Positions 18,820 to 30,829 of a DNA stretch of 64,000 nt are shown here, in pieces. A program made the translations under genes and the position numbers. The number at the start of each line of letters is the position of its first letter. The first letter of the stretch is position 1. This stretch comes from Gnetum montanum (Eukaryota > Streptophyta > Gnetopsida > Gnetales > Gnetaceae), in assembly GCA_015680685.1 (NCBI GenBank), contig MNCI01004170.1:1133588-1197587 (forward strand), given 5' to 3'. The notes under the pieces are model-generated. The model did not search any database, was not told where the DNA came from, and saw only the letters and a list, made by a program, of their open reading frames with translations.

Positions 18820-19025
18820 TCTACGTTGCTACAGTGTTTACGCTGCTACAGTGCTTTTACGCTGTTACAGTGTTTTTACGTTGCTACAGTGATTTTACGC
18901 TGCTACAGTGTTCTTACGCTGCTACAGTGATTTTACGCTGCTATAGTGTTCTTACGCTGTTACAGTGATTTTACGCTGCTACAGTGTTTACGTTGCTACA
19001 GTAACGCTACAGTACCACTACAGTG
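18820..19025 (+). repeat. 19-bp tandem repeat in the 5' leader of F
   Basis: About ten units of ATTTTACGCTGCTACAGTG or the alternate start TTCTTACGCTG... run head to tail between the LTR and gag. The unit contains the TACGCTG word that also fills the LTR. The array lies in what would be the untranslated leader of the element RNA. Confidence 0.85.
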
Positions 19026-19381
19026 TTTTTTCAACAAAAACACACAAAATGAGCCCGTTTCAAAGCCGAATTTGCTGCGATTCGCACCTACTTCAAACCG
19101 GTCTAAGTACTAACGGCCATCAACATGGATCACCTTGTCTAAGGGCTACAATACACACAACATAACGATTTCGAGATGACTTCCTCTTACCCAAGATCAC
19201 CATCCGCGTACGACTACGGTTCATAATTTCATACTTAGCCAAATTTTCTCCCGGTTACGCTGTACATGCAGGACACTTAGAAAAATTTTTAGTGTTCACA
19301 CGCCAGACACTCTGCACACTTAGCCTGAAACACACTCAGCACTTGTTAACTAGCTCGTACGCTGCCCCGTCACACATCACC

Positions 19382-22300
19382 ATGGAGTCCCAGACCTCTA
19401 ATGCACATGCCTTCATAGTCCCCACATAAGAATAGTATAACTACATCTGTGTGAAGATTCAGGCCAACCTTCCTATTAATCACACAAAACAAGAGGCAAA
19501 ACGAAACTTCAAGCGCATATACATGGGAGGTCATGAATTTGTCGCCTCTGTATATGACATCATCCCCCTTTCTGAAACTCAGCACAAACTCATCTCCCAG
19601 CTCCTTATGGCAAGGAGTCAAAACTCACGGCGACCCACTGAGGAGCCCCAAAACCAACATGATGTAGATGACTTCGAGGCACAATCCGAACCTAAGGATT
19701 CATACCACACCCTCAGTCCCCATGCCTACGTGAACCCATCACTCCATCCTCGCATGGGACAGACTACCACTCACCAAGTGTTAATGAGCACACAAGCACC
19801 AGTACCCCAACAGAGATTACCCACCCCCGTCTCCACCTAGTACATACCGCCCATGCAAACACATGGGGCCACTTTTACTACATCAGCCCCACACATCCAG
19901 GGTGTCACTCCACAGTTTGTGGCTAGGCAAGGAACCATACCCCTTGTTCAACAACTCACTCACTTCAACGTGCCACACCCCACAACCGCAACTTTGAACA
20001 TTTCCCCACAGCAACAAATGACAACCCAACAACCTCCCCAACCAACTAATCTACCTACTGCTCAAGAGTGGGCAGAAGCCAAACAAATGATGCAAGCATT
20101 AGCTGAAGAGGTAAAGCAACTCAAAGCTAACAACACTGAACAAGTTAAAGTACTAGATTTATACCGCGACGATCCAATTATCTCTTAAGTGCCACCATTA
20201 GCTTTACCCAAGGGAATCACACTGCCCCAGTTAACCAAGTACAATGGGAAGGGAGATCCAAATGCTCACTTAGTCACGTTTCGATTAGAAACTCTATTGC
20301 TTCAAGCTTGGCCCCACGCAATCTTGCGTATGTTTGATATGTCCTTAACGAGCGTAGCCTTAGACTGGTACCAAGCCTTGCCTCGTAACTCCATATCCTC
20401 TCTAGAGGATCTGTTACATTAGTTCGTTAGCCAATTTAAGTACAACCTCAAGCCTGAAGCCACACTAGACAGTCTGATGCAGGTGAAACAAGCACCACTT
20501 GAGCCTGTGCAAAACTTCATCCAACGATGGAGTGCAACCCTTAACGAACTTCATGAGCCCATCCCTGAAAAGTATTTGCTTATGATTCTGAAGGGAGCCG
20601 TGAATGACTTCATTAAGTCAAAACTATACTACCTAAGTGCTCAAACGTTGAGCCAAGCGTTCACACAGATCAAGAACATTGAACAAGCTCCACAAACCAG
20701 CAATGACCCCGCCTATGTGGCTTACAAGAACCAACACATTGCCAAACAACAGACAACAACAGAAACTATAGCCACAAGCACAAAAACAACAAACACCAGT
20801 ACCAACCTACCTGCAACAACAGGGGCCACCTTAAGGTCCAATTTTCAATGCAAGGATCGCTCTAAGTACACATCGCTACCTACGCAACCTTCGAAACTAC
20901 TAGAGCACCTCCTTAAAGCCGAGAAAATCCAATACAAACACGTAGCATAGAATGCTCACCGTCGACATGACGGGTACTGCGAGTTACTGAGGAACCCCAC
21001 CTTAGCAGCACCAAATGCGCCCCTGGTTCCACGACATTTCAAGTTAGACCAATTCTGTCACTACCACCAAATGTTCGGTCACAATACCGACACCTGTCGT
21101 GCGTTAAAGGATGATCTACAAGTAATGATAGAACGGGGCCAACTAAACATCAACACCTTGAATCAACCGAGCACAGACGATGCCCCCTATGTCATAAACT
21201 CCATTAGCATAGATAGTAAGCCTAAACCTGTGAGGCAACCTTTTGTGATCCATGTGCCTCCCAGCAAGGCAACAATCCTCTCCGCCTCCACAAGTAAGGG
21301 GCCTCCCATCGTCATCAAGGCGCCACCTAGAGCACCGACGATACCTTTTGTGGTCAAGGTACCACCACCTCACACATCCACTAAGACGTTAAACTGGCAC
21401 AATTCACCAACGACAACCGCAAAGAAACCTTTCATCATCAAAGTGCCACAACAGGCTAGTCAAATAACAACAACACCTCCTAAACTCCCATTTGTCCTAA
21501 AAGTGCCACTACGCGATGGCCCCTCACTTACCCTGAGCCCAACCGTAGGAACCGTCTCAACCTCTCCTCCCTCAAGAGTCAACCTTGCCAACAACACAGA
21601 TAAGCCTACCAAATGGCAGTAGAAGAGGACAAACGAACAACGAACAATACCCACAGCTGAAACAAAGGACACACCTAATATACAACAACTGAACACTGGG
21701 GGCCCTGCCTCTAATCCCAAACAAACCAGGCCCAAGCCCTCAACCCATACAGAGATAACCAACACAACGACAGATAACACAGACTTTGTAGCTACACTGG
21801 CCCAGGTGAAATAAACGCTCAAACAAAAGAACACAACCATGAGCTTGTACGATTTGGTCATGACATCATTGGCTCATCGCGAAGCCTTAGTGCAAACATT
21901 AGCATCCATTCCTGTTACAAAGGACATTCTTGCTAACCTAGAATCCATCCGTGTAACGATTTCACAACACACACCACAAGGATTGGGCTCAAACACCTTA
22001 GCCTTTCGTGATGATGCAGTTAAACGTGACCTTGAATGAGGGGAAGTCACAACAGCTCCATTATTGATTAGTGTATGTATTGGGCAATGTACCATTCGCA
22101 GAGTGCATGTTGATGATGGTGCGGCAACAAACGTAGTTCTATACTCCGTCATTGACAAACTAGGCATGGCAGATGAGATCATGCCAACCAAAACCATGTG
22201 TTTAAAATCTTTCAATGGATCATGTGTCACAGTTAAGGGCACAATCAACTTAGCCTTTGTGGCAGGAGAACAATTCCCCACTAGTGCAGAATTCACTATC

Positions 22301-22555
22301 ATAGAAGAGATGCCTAGTTTCAACATGATTCTTGGTAGACCTTGGCTAGCACAACAACGAGCCGTTTTGTCACCGATACATCAAGAAATCCGCCTTCCAT
22401 ACGAAGGTGGACAAGTCATTATACATGGCGACAACACTCCCTTTCAAGCTGACCACAACACAGACATGTCACAGGTCTTGAAAGAGGAGCCTCTTGAAGC
22501 AACACCCACAACAACAAACACAACACCTAGAGCNACGCGTTCTCTCATGGCTTGA
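19382..22555 (+). pseudogene. Gag-protease polyprotein of F (single frame, nine internal stops)
   Basis: From the ATG at 19382 one frame holds for 1058 codons to the TGA at 22553. It is broken by nine stop codons (near 19430, 19436, 19838, 20186, 20420, 20948, 21620, 21811 and 22037) but by no frameshift. Domains in order: Pro/Gln-rich N-terminus; retrotransposon Gag core at about 20200-20700 with an aromatic Leu-Asp-Trp-Tyr block; a Cys-His box with FCHYHQMFGHNTDTC at 21055-21099; Thr/Pro-rich repeats of a PFVIKVP motif (21235-21510); and a retropepsin-like domain at 22064-22440 with Asp-Asp-Gly at the usual catalytic position and ILGRPWL near the end. The stops can be read as CAG/CAA, TGG or CGA turned to stop by C-to-T or G-to-A. 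No pol follows. One ambiguous base lies at 22534. Confidence 0.85.
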
Positions 22556-24145
22556 AAAGGCCTTAAACTACCACCGTTTCACATTATCTTCTATTTATTG
22601 GTGCATTTCAGTTCATGTGTTCTACAGTTTCTATTTAATATTGTTTTCTCTAGTAGCTTTTGTTTACAGGATCATACAGACGCACATCCATGCATCCACA
22701 CAGAGCAGTCCTGGCATCATGACTTAAAACTGATACCACAGAATGTCCTGGCGTCATGATGGTAAACTAACATCACAGAGCTCTGTCTGACATGACACTA
22801 AACTGTCACATTCATTCACCAGAGTCCGCTAAGACTATAAACTGGTTTGCCTCGTCACGGTCTGCCAAGACTAGAAACTGGCAATGTACCATCTGCTACG
22901 ACGATAAACTGGCAACATCCAATGGGTTATGATGTAAAACTAACCCACTACAGTCCACCAAGACTATAAACTGTCTAGATCATTTCTGGCACATTCATCT
23001 GCTGCTGTAATTCATGACATTTCTTCATCAATGCCTGCTGCATCATCCATCACACCAGCTTTGACAACACTATTGCTGCCCATTCTATTTGCCTTAAGTT
23101 TCACATGGTGCCTCCATTTGCATCAGTCACATTCATGCCTAAAGTGTTCGCTAACTCATTCACTTGTAGTTTTCTTATCTTCTTCGAGTTGTGTTTGCAG
23201 GATGACACCCAGTGGTGCTCGTACATGGATACACTTCATCACGGTGACAAGGTGCCACATTGTTTCTGACGCACGCAACCAGGTTAATCAATATGGTCAA
23301 AAGTACATTCTTAGTTCCCAATACATTCTCCATTTCCCCAACACTCTTATTCCCTTTCCTACCTAGTTACAATTCCCAGATACACCTAGTACACCCCAAA
23401 AATTTAAACACACTGTTACACGCTGTGACACTCTCAAGCAACTGCAACACACATATGGCACATGAGCATGAGTGAAAAAATTGAAAGAAAGCTCTTTCCA
23501 AATAATAAAGAGACACAAAAAAAAAGAGCAAAAAAAAAAAAAATGAAAAAGAAAAAAAAAGAAAAAGAAAGAAAAAGAAAAGAGCAAAGAGCAAAATGAA
23601 CCACAAGACCCTTAGCACTTCCCATAAGCCTCAGGCGGAAATGCAGTTGTCTTGGAAACAAACACTCAGATCTTAAAAGCTCAAGTAACATCTCATTGCG
23701 CAGTTTTGGCTCTCCACCAACAGGTTCTCTTTAACACCAAACAAGGGGCATGTTCCTCCAGAGAACGCAACCCATCATCACGCGGCCAACAAGTCCTCTT
23801 AAATACTAAATAAGAGTCTTGTTCCGCTAAAGGACACACATCTCATGTCTTGATTCCGAGTCTGCTAAATAATGGCTATTGACAAGGATCAGCATGACCC
23901 ATGTACACACCAGAGCATCCCCTTTACCATGCATAATCCCTTGATCAAGTCCTAATCCCCACAATTTCCATTTCCCTATCTAGCTACAAACTTAATTTCC
24001 CCAATCCCATGTACTATTGAACACGGTGTGATGATATCTGGCCAAGTGTTGAAGGACAATGCTACTAAGTTGCTTGTGGTGTTTTGTACTTCTTTGTCGA
24101 CGCTTCTCGGGTTGATTCCTCCAAGCGTCAACAAAGAGGGGCCAA
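22556..24145 (+). other. Non-coding internal region of F where pol would be expected
   Basis: No RT, RNase H or integrase motif is visible in any frame. The first part (about 22700-22980) is a loose array of 37-45-bp units ending in AAACTGG or ACTATAAACTG. An A/G-rich stretch follows at 23476-23600; the minus-strand Phe-rich frames there are artefacts of it. Confidence 0.7.
24129..24145 (+). promoter_or_regulatory. Polypurine tract of F
   Basis: AACAAAGAGGGGCCAA sits directly before the TGAAACACC start of the 3' LTR. It is the expected plus-strand primer for reverse transcription. Confidence 0.75.
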
Positions 24146-25941
24146 TGAAACACCACAAAAATTTGGACCCAGCACTTTCAGATAAGAATCAAGCTAAGTC
24201 ATGATACTTCCCAGCATGACTGAAACTTGTGAACCTCAAAAATAGCATCAAACAGAGCATATTTGAACAAGAGAGAGTTCCTTGGGATCCACAGGTGACT
24301 ACATCAGCATCCGGCATCAAGAATTTCAAGTTTTGGGTTCAAAATACTTGGTTTTGACCAAGTATACTCTGGGCACACCTTGGTGTATGCTGGCCAGCGT
24401 ATAGCCCAGCGTACAGCAACTTTTGGACCCTAGAAATGAGTCAAAACATGCCAAAACTGAGCGTTTGGACCCCCCAAAACCTTCCCCAGGGTCCCCAGTA
24501 GGTCTCAAGCACTTGAAAATCAAAATTTGGGCTCCAAATGATGGTCTCTCATTCCTGTACGCCCAGCGTATACACCCAGGGTGCAGCCAGCGTAGAGAGA
24601 CTTTTGGGCCCTAGAAATGAGTCAAAACATGCTAGAACTGAGTGTCTAGACCCCCCAGGACCTTCCCCAAGGTCCCTAGCAGGTCTCAGGCACTTGAAAA
24701 TCAAATTTTTGGCACCAAATGATGGCCTTTCATTCCTGTACGCCCGGCGTATACGCCTAGCGTAGAGCCAGCGTACAACAACTTTCGGGCCCCAGAAATG
24801 AGTCAAAACATGCCAAAACCGAGCGTTTGGACCCCCTAGGACCTTCCCCAAGGTCCCTAGCAGGTCTTAGGCACCAAAAAATCAATTTTTGACCTTAAAA
24901 TGAAGCATTTTCATGTGTATACGTTGGGTACATTTTTGGTGTACGCTGGCATGCTATACGCTTACGCTGGCATCCTCTACGCTGGTATGCTATACGCTTA
25001 CACTGGCATCCTTTACGCTGGCATACTATATGCTTATGATGGCATCCTATACGCTGGCATGTTATACGCTGGATAGTTGTAACATATCCTGCACTCGGTC
25101 AACGCACCACCTGTCTCCCGATCCAAATTTTTCTCACCTCACAGCCACTCATCTCCTTCCAGATCCGAATCTAATGCCCAAGATCTCATAAAAACCTAGA
25201 TTTTTCACGAGATCAAGGGTTGGCAATTTTAGGAAACCAGAGACAAAAACAAAAGGGAACCAGAGCAAGAAATCGGATACGCTGGACATCAACCTTGTAC
25301 GCTAAGCATACAACCTCCATATGCTGTGCCTATAGTTTGACCCAGCGAACAGTCATTCCTGCATCCACCGGAGCTTTTTGTCTGCCTTGTGTTAAAGCCA
25401 CAACTGCGTTAGATCGGTGCATGGAACTCTCATGTTGAAATACCATTAGCTATTACAGTTTACATCAATTGTTATGTGTGTGCTATTTACGCTCTCTTTA
25501 CGTTTACACTCTGTTTACGCTCTATTTACGCTGTATATGCTCTGTTTACACTGTTTACGCTCTCTTTACATTTACGCTCTGTTTACGCTTTTTACGCTCT
25601 ATTTACGCTGTATACGCTCTATTTACACTGTTTACGCTCTCTTTATGTTTACGCTCTATTTATGTTGTATACGCTTTGTTTACATTGTTTACGCTCTGTG
25701 TTACATCTGTTTATGCTTCGGTTTTTACGCCTGTTACGCCGTTCACGTATAACCCAGCGTACCGCACTTCGGTGTACGCTCAGGGAAATCCTTGCCTGAT
25801 CCGCATGCGGACCATCCAAGGTACTCTACCTTCATCCATTCTAGCTCGCCCTCAAGCGAAGGTAGGGTCTTCTGTGCGTGTCTCGTGATCCCTCGGTCTC
25901 TATTTCCTTCTAGCCGGAGATCGACGATTTCGGTCGGTACA
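24146..25941 (+). repeat. 3' LTR of F
   Basis: 1796 bp, about 200 bp longer than the 5' LTR. The extra length is mainly a third copy of the 181-bp GAGTCAAAACATGC unit (24438, 24619, 24800). It ends GGTCGGTACA followed by the AAAGG duplication. Confidence 0.9.
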
Positions 25942-25969
25942 AAAGGATTTTAAAACTTTATGTTTTGAA

Positions 25970-26688
25970 TATTTTATATCAATTATAGGACACATACATT
26001 AGCAATAAAAACAATATCTACTTCTCATAGGTCAAACAAGTCACCACTAAATCCTAGTGGGAACCCTGCCAGAAATCTTATAGGAGCTAATGAAAGAAAT
26101 GAAGATAATGAGGATTAGCATGCACCTTTATAAGTGAGGGTTATGTATGCTCATTGTGACTTTTAATTTCCTAAATACATTTTCATATTTCATCAAGATG
26201 AGTAATTCTAATGGAGGGATTTCATAGATTAGCTCCCTCCATGCTCCAAGTAGCACTTATGAGATCTAGGCATGATCATACTAAAAGTGACTAGTATGTT
26301 GACAAAAATATGTCTAGAACTTATTAGCGTAATAAGGCCTAACATAATAGAAATTATCAGATGAAGGCCAAATAGGATCAAGAGAAGAAAAAGCATAATG
26401 TGGTAGCCACATCTTAGTTTGAGCAAAAGTATATAATCAATTGGTTGGAGAGGTCTCTCTACCATAAGTCCACTTTAAATCCTCCCACTTATCTTAATAT
26501 CAAAGAATTGAGAAATGTAACAATATGTTCTTTCTTAACAAGCAATCCCATAGATGCTGAGTAGGATCCAAGAACAAGAAGGCAAACAGGACCTAGGACT
26601 TCTAGTAGGCCTAGAATGTATGCACATAGGGATTTTAGAAGGAGGTCAAGTAACACCTTGACCTCAAATACCCTTTTTCTATTATCAT
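25970..26688 (+). pseudogene. Decayed Athila-like gag of H, N-terminal part
   Basis: Broken frames read a Met-Tyr-Ala-His block followed by PKYIFIFHQDE (about 26130-26205), then further on SRTY and NKA blocks. These align with the E1 Gag start (VYIHPDEY, FILHQDEQ, SREYRPTEAQR). An Arg-rich stretch occurs at about 26570-26640. It is collinear with the H LTR and primer site on the other side of F. G's 5' LTR ends it at 26688. Interruptions are many. Confidence 0.55.
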
Positions 26689-27550
26689 CGATGAGTCGTC
26701 ATTGGTTGGTTGCGTTGACAAGGCCTCATCAATGCATCTCACCTTGTATCAATGAGGCCTTGTTGACGTAGTGTTTGTCCATCGCCTATAAATATGCACC
26801 TACTAGTTGCATTTATGGCAATCTAGATTTTAGTTGCAGTGAAGCTCTTGCATTTTTTCCATTCAAAAGTTAGAATTTTTTCCCTTGAGTGCTCGTAGTA
26901 GGAGTCATTGAGTGTATGGATCTTTATTCGAGTAATAAAGATGAGTTTTCTGATAAACCTTACATCAGTTTGGATAGATTAGCTATTTTATTTATGCATT
27001 AAATGCTTTCAATTATTTGTTGATTGTTTTTAATTATTTCGCAAATATTTTCTGGCAATTGAGTTAATGAGGTTATTAGGCTAGATAGAGTAAATACATA
27101 AGTACAATCGCTTCGAGCATAGCATGTATTTGCTTGGTAATCCTAGTAGTGTTATCTCTTGGTACACCCAGTAGCGTAACATTTCATCACCCAATAGTGG
27201 ATACGTGGGTTCAGGTTGTGTATGGAAAGTGGGAATATATACTTATGTTAGTATCAATTAAATGTTAATAAATTAGTTAATTTAGATTAGTTAATCAAAT
27301 TATTTTTATCTACATTTGAGCACCAACTTATAAAACACAAAATGATAAAAATTGGATGCCTCAGTTACACTTAACCATACCAACGAATGTCACAAGTGTA
27401 ATTGGGAAGACAATGATTGAATTTAAGGCTAGATTCACTTTCTAAAGGGATAATGCACTGGAAATGATGAAGTCCATGGAATTCGACCAGATTATGCATG
27501 AACGCTTGTGATTCATATGGTTGGGCGTAGGGGTATCTCATTGCTCATCA
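26689..27550 (+). repeat. 5' LTR of G
   Basis: Starts CGATGAGTCGTCATTGG (first base changed from TG) and ends TTGCTCATCA, 862 bp. It holds two inverted-repeat units (about 26708-26785), then the TATA box CCTATAAATATGCACC and an AATAAAG signal near 26933. It aligns with 47885-48944, which is about 200 bp longer because of extra repeat units. Confidence 0.85.
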
Positions 27551-27570
27551 TCGCCGTTGTTTCCAGGGAC
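27551..27570 (+). promoter_or_regulatory. Primer-binding site of G
   Basis: TCGCCGTTGTTTCCAGGGAC follows CTCATCA directly. It is a decayed match to the tRNA-Asp complement with small indels. Confidence 0.6.
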
Positions 27571-27706
27571 TTTGTTTGTGGAATGTGCGCTATCTAGGTC
27601 TAAGTGAATATCACTAATATCATTGTACAGACCTGAAGGTCAATATTATTTTCTCTATACATAAAAATTATAAAAGCACACTAATAATTTCATTTTGTTT
27701 TGCAAA

Positions 27707-30130
27707 ATGTCTTCTTCTTCTCACAACCCCAAAGATACTAAACCACCAGCCCTACAAGAATGCAAGGTGGTATACACTCATTTAGATGAATTTGTGCTGA
27801 ATTTCATCTTCATTGTACATCAGGATGAACAAATGTGATGGCATGATATGGAGGGCAACGCCGTCTTGCCCCTCGATAGATCTATGCCTAGAATGCTGTT
27901 TAAAACCCTTAATAAGTTGGGCATAGCAGATCCTCATGAGGAGTATGTTGTGGATGAATACAACACTTAGAATTACTATCCCACTGAAACACAACATAAA
28001 TGAGATAAACATCAGGAGAAACTTCATGAAGCTATAAAGGGGAAACATTACACCAATCCCTTGTTCCTACTAGATCAAGAAGACAATGAGGATCCTTCCT
28101 TGGAAGGTTCTCAACATGAAGATTCTCCACCCCCTGTTACTAATGGCAAGGATGTGAACCTGACCCTATGATCAACTATTCATAAACTAGGGTTAGGAAA
28201 GAGTGATAGCCAAGGTAGGGACTTGGGCAAACATCGCAATAACAAGGGATCTAAGGATGGTGATCATAATAAGCAAAAGAGTGATGGCAGACACTATAGT
28301 GGTGGTGGCTATCCACCTTTCTCTTCATCTGATTTTGAACATTCCACTTCATATGACGGTTCTCATGGAAGTCACCATTGAAATAATTATGATGAAGGTG
28401 ATTGATGAAATAACAATGACCGTGAAGGCCACCAAAATCGAAGGGGTGGTTGAAACCATCATTGGCATCATCAATGCAACGATGATGATGAACCTTTATT
28501 GGTGACTCAAAGTATGCTCAACATTGTAGAGGTAGTGAAAATCCCAACTAGGCATATGAAGGATAGTTGGATCAAGTGCCTAGATATGAATAATATCCCA
28601 AGATTTGAGGGGGGATATAATTTTGATCCGCAGATACATCTACAAGCTTTTCAAGATGCATGTGCCTTACAAAACATAGAGAACGAGTGGTAGAAACTCA
28701 ACCTTTTCCCAAGGAAACTCATTAAGAAAGCTAAAAGTTGGAACTGGTCCTTAGAGCTAAAATCTATTTGAAGATGGAGTACCATGTTAGAATTGTTCAA
28801 TGACAAATATCAAACATACTCCAGAGTGTCTAATTTGAGAAGGCAAATCCAAGGCTGGAAACAAGGAGCACACAAACCCTTGGATGCTACCATGGGTTGA
28901 TACTATTCACTCTTACATAGATGCCCTGGCCATGGTTACTCTCAAAGGGAACAACTTTGCCACATCATAGATGGGCTTAGAGCAAAAATAAGAAGAACCC
29001 TCGGGGTGTATGCCCAAGGAAGATTGTCTGAAATGAGAGCTCAAAAAGGCTAATTGAGTAGGTAGCAAAAGGAGAGGGTGAGCTACAAAAAAGGGAGAGT
29101 GCTGAAGAGTATAACAAGGATCCTTCCATTAGAAAATGAGAGGTTTGATTTTGTAATGAGGAGGAGTCACCACTTGATGAAGTGGTGAATAGAAAGACCT
29201 TTTCCATCCAAAAATCTATTTCTGATATTTCAACCAAGATTGATAAGTTATGGGAGTCTTTGGATGAAAAGTTTCAAACCGCTTTAAAGATTGTGAAAGA
29301 ATCCAAAGAGCAAACTAGTGATTGTAATCATAGGAGGCAAAAAGAAGTTGAACGTGCCTACCAGAGAGGTAAGGGCAAAGCTGCTATAGTAGAGAAAGTT
29401 GTGGAGTCTAAATCTGATGATGAAACTAAATGTGCCATTTGTCAATATGAATATCCAAAGGGATGTTGCCCTATGGTGTCACACTTACAAGAGTCTGGAG
29501 TGTACACATTGAATCCTTGCCTAGCACGTAGGCAAGATCCAAGACAATTGCCTTATCCTCAGGGTAGTCCAAGATAGTTCCACCACCAACGATAAGCTTA
29601 CTAACCAAGTGGAGCTCCTCCACAACCATACAAACAATACCAATAGTGGTATCAACCACAATTGTGGGGAATGCCACCACTAAGGTAGTAGTACCCTTAT
29701 AGGCAACTAGATCCATACGGGTACTATGTTTAGTAGCCTATGTCCCCTAGAAGTTTGGTAAATCATGCATCATTTTAGTATCACTATTATCCTCTAGAGT
29801 ACGACTAAACACATTCACCATCTACTTGAGGGAAAAACCCATATTTGTATCCTTATCATCCTCCACATCCCTTTGCATCTACACCTCCACCTTTAACTTA
29901 GTTACCTCCTGGTCCATCCATGTAGGGTGAGATTCCTTAGCTACAACAATAAAATGCTACAAGGGTTGTACACTCATAACCAGTTTTTCAACCAAGTTAT
30001 CTGGATAATCGATCAAGGAAATGACCTTTCTTCCAACCTAGTAGTGCTCTCTAACCCTCACAACCTACTTCGACTAATCGTCTTGCATCTCCATCACCCT
30101 CATCCTTTGCATCAAATACCTTTAAGTGCC
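27707..30130 (+). pseudogene. Gag of G (broken)
   Basis: The start MSSSSHNPK at 27707 corresponds to the E1 gag start. The same frame is kept to about 28975, with many stops. It includes the Gag core from 28499: MLNIVEVVKIPTRH, then DPQIHLQAFQDACAL. A frameshift then moves coding to another frame (29182-29577) with a Lys/Glu-rich linker and a Cys-rich box (CAICQYEYPKGCC, near 29432), probably the nucleocapsid knuckle remnant. A Pro/Tyr/Gln-rich tail leads to protease. The copy in A (41.6-43.7 kb) is similar. It cannot make a full protein. Confidence 0.75.
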
Positions 30131-30660
30131 CTTCAAACCAAGTGTCAGCTAGGATCTGCATTCTAATGTTAACCCATGCTATTTCTAATTGGATCAAGGC
30201 TAGCAACCTTTCTACAAAAAGATATGATCCAAGAAGTCCACTCATCTATCTACAGATTGCTAGACAAGAGCCACGTAAGGCTCTTCTTGACTTTGGTTTT
30301 AGAGTTAGCCTCATCTCCCATGATCTGTACAAGGCCTCAAACCTACCACCTCTTAAGAAGAGCAACATCTATTTAGAATTAGCAAATCAGTTGATTACTA
30401 TTCCTTTGGAATTATTAGAGGACATTGTGATCATAGTCTATGGGTGGTCCTGTCTTGCTGATTTTGCTAGTAATCAAGATGGACAATTGAAAAAGTGACT
30501 TCACCATCATTATGGGAAGGGCTTGGTTAAGCATGATCAATGTGTGAATGGGGATAAGGGACCTATCTCTTGAAATATCTAAGGAAAATAAGCAATGAAA
30601 TATTGAGAAGAAGTGTATTCCATGCATTACATATAGTGATAATGGGTGCAATTATGCACA
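30131..30660 (+). pseudogene. Aspartic protease region of G
   Basis: The frame at 30142-30498 reads through a retropepsin-like segment: LLDFGFRVSLIS at the active site, where family members have Asp-Ser-Gly or Asp-Leu-Gly-Ala, followed by the PLELLEDI block. The catalytic Asp remains but the next residue has become Phe. The equivalent in A (40979-41203) has lost the Asp. Confidence 0.65.
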
Positions 30661-30829
30661 AAAGATTTGGTCCATCAACAACACATATATTAAGCCATGC
30701 AATCAGTGTGCACATGAAATTAATATTCAATGATGTTTGTATGCAGTAACCACAAAGCAGGAGGGCACCTAGTGGCTAATAGCTAATTCAAATAGTAGCA
30801 GAATATGCATGGACCAACTGAGAGCCTAA

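Larger units (their letters stand above)
16979..25941 (+). mobile_element. LTR retrotransposon F, gag-protease only (TR-GAG-like)
   Basis: The two LTRs (16979-18574 and 24146-25941) are nearly collinear. The element is flanked by a perfect 5-bp target duplication AAAGG (16974-16978 and 25942-25946), so both ends are certain. The internal region holds one long gag-protease frame and no reverse transcriptase, RNase H or integrase. A polypurine tract precedes the 3' LTR. The Gag and protease resemble the Tat/Ogre side of Ty3 elements. Movement would have needed enzymes from a full-length relative. The insertion split H between its primer site and its gag. Confidence 0.88.

Noticed and set aside
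19382-22555. Stop-codon reassignment or programmed readthrough in F
   Set aside because: All three stop types occur at scattered Gln, Trp and Arg positions and fit transitions; the ARF-GAP gene in the same window uses the standard code.
23363-23691. Phe-rich minus-strand frames as membrane proteins
   Set aside because: They are the complement of an A/G-rich low-complexity tract in F.
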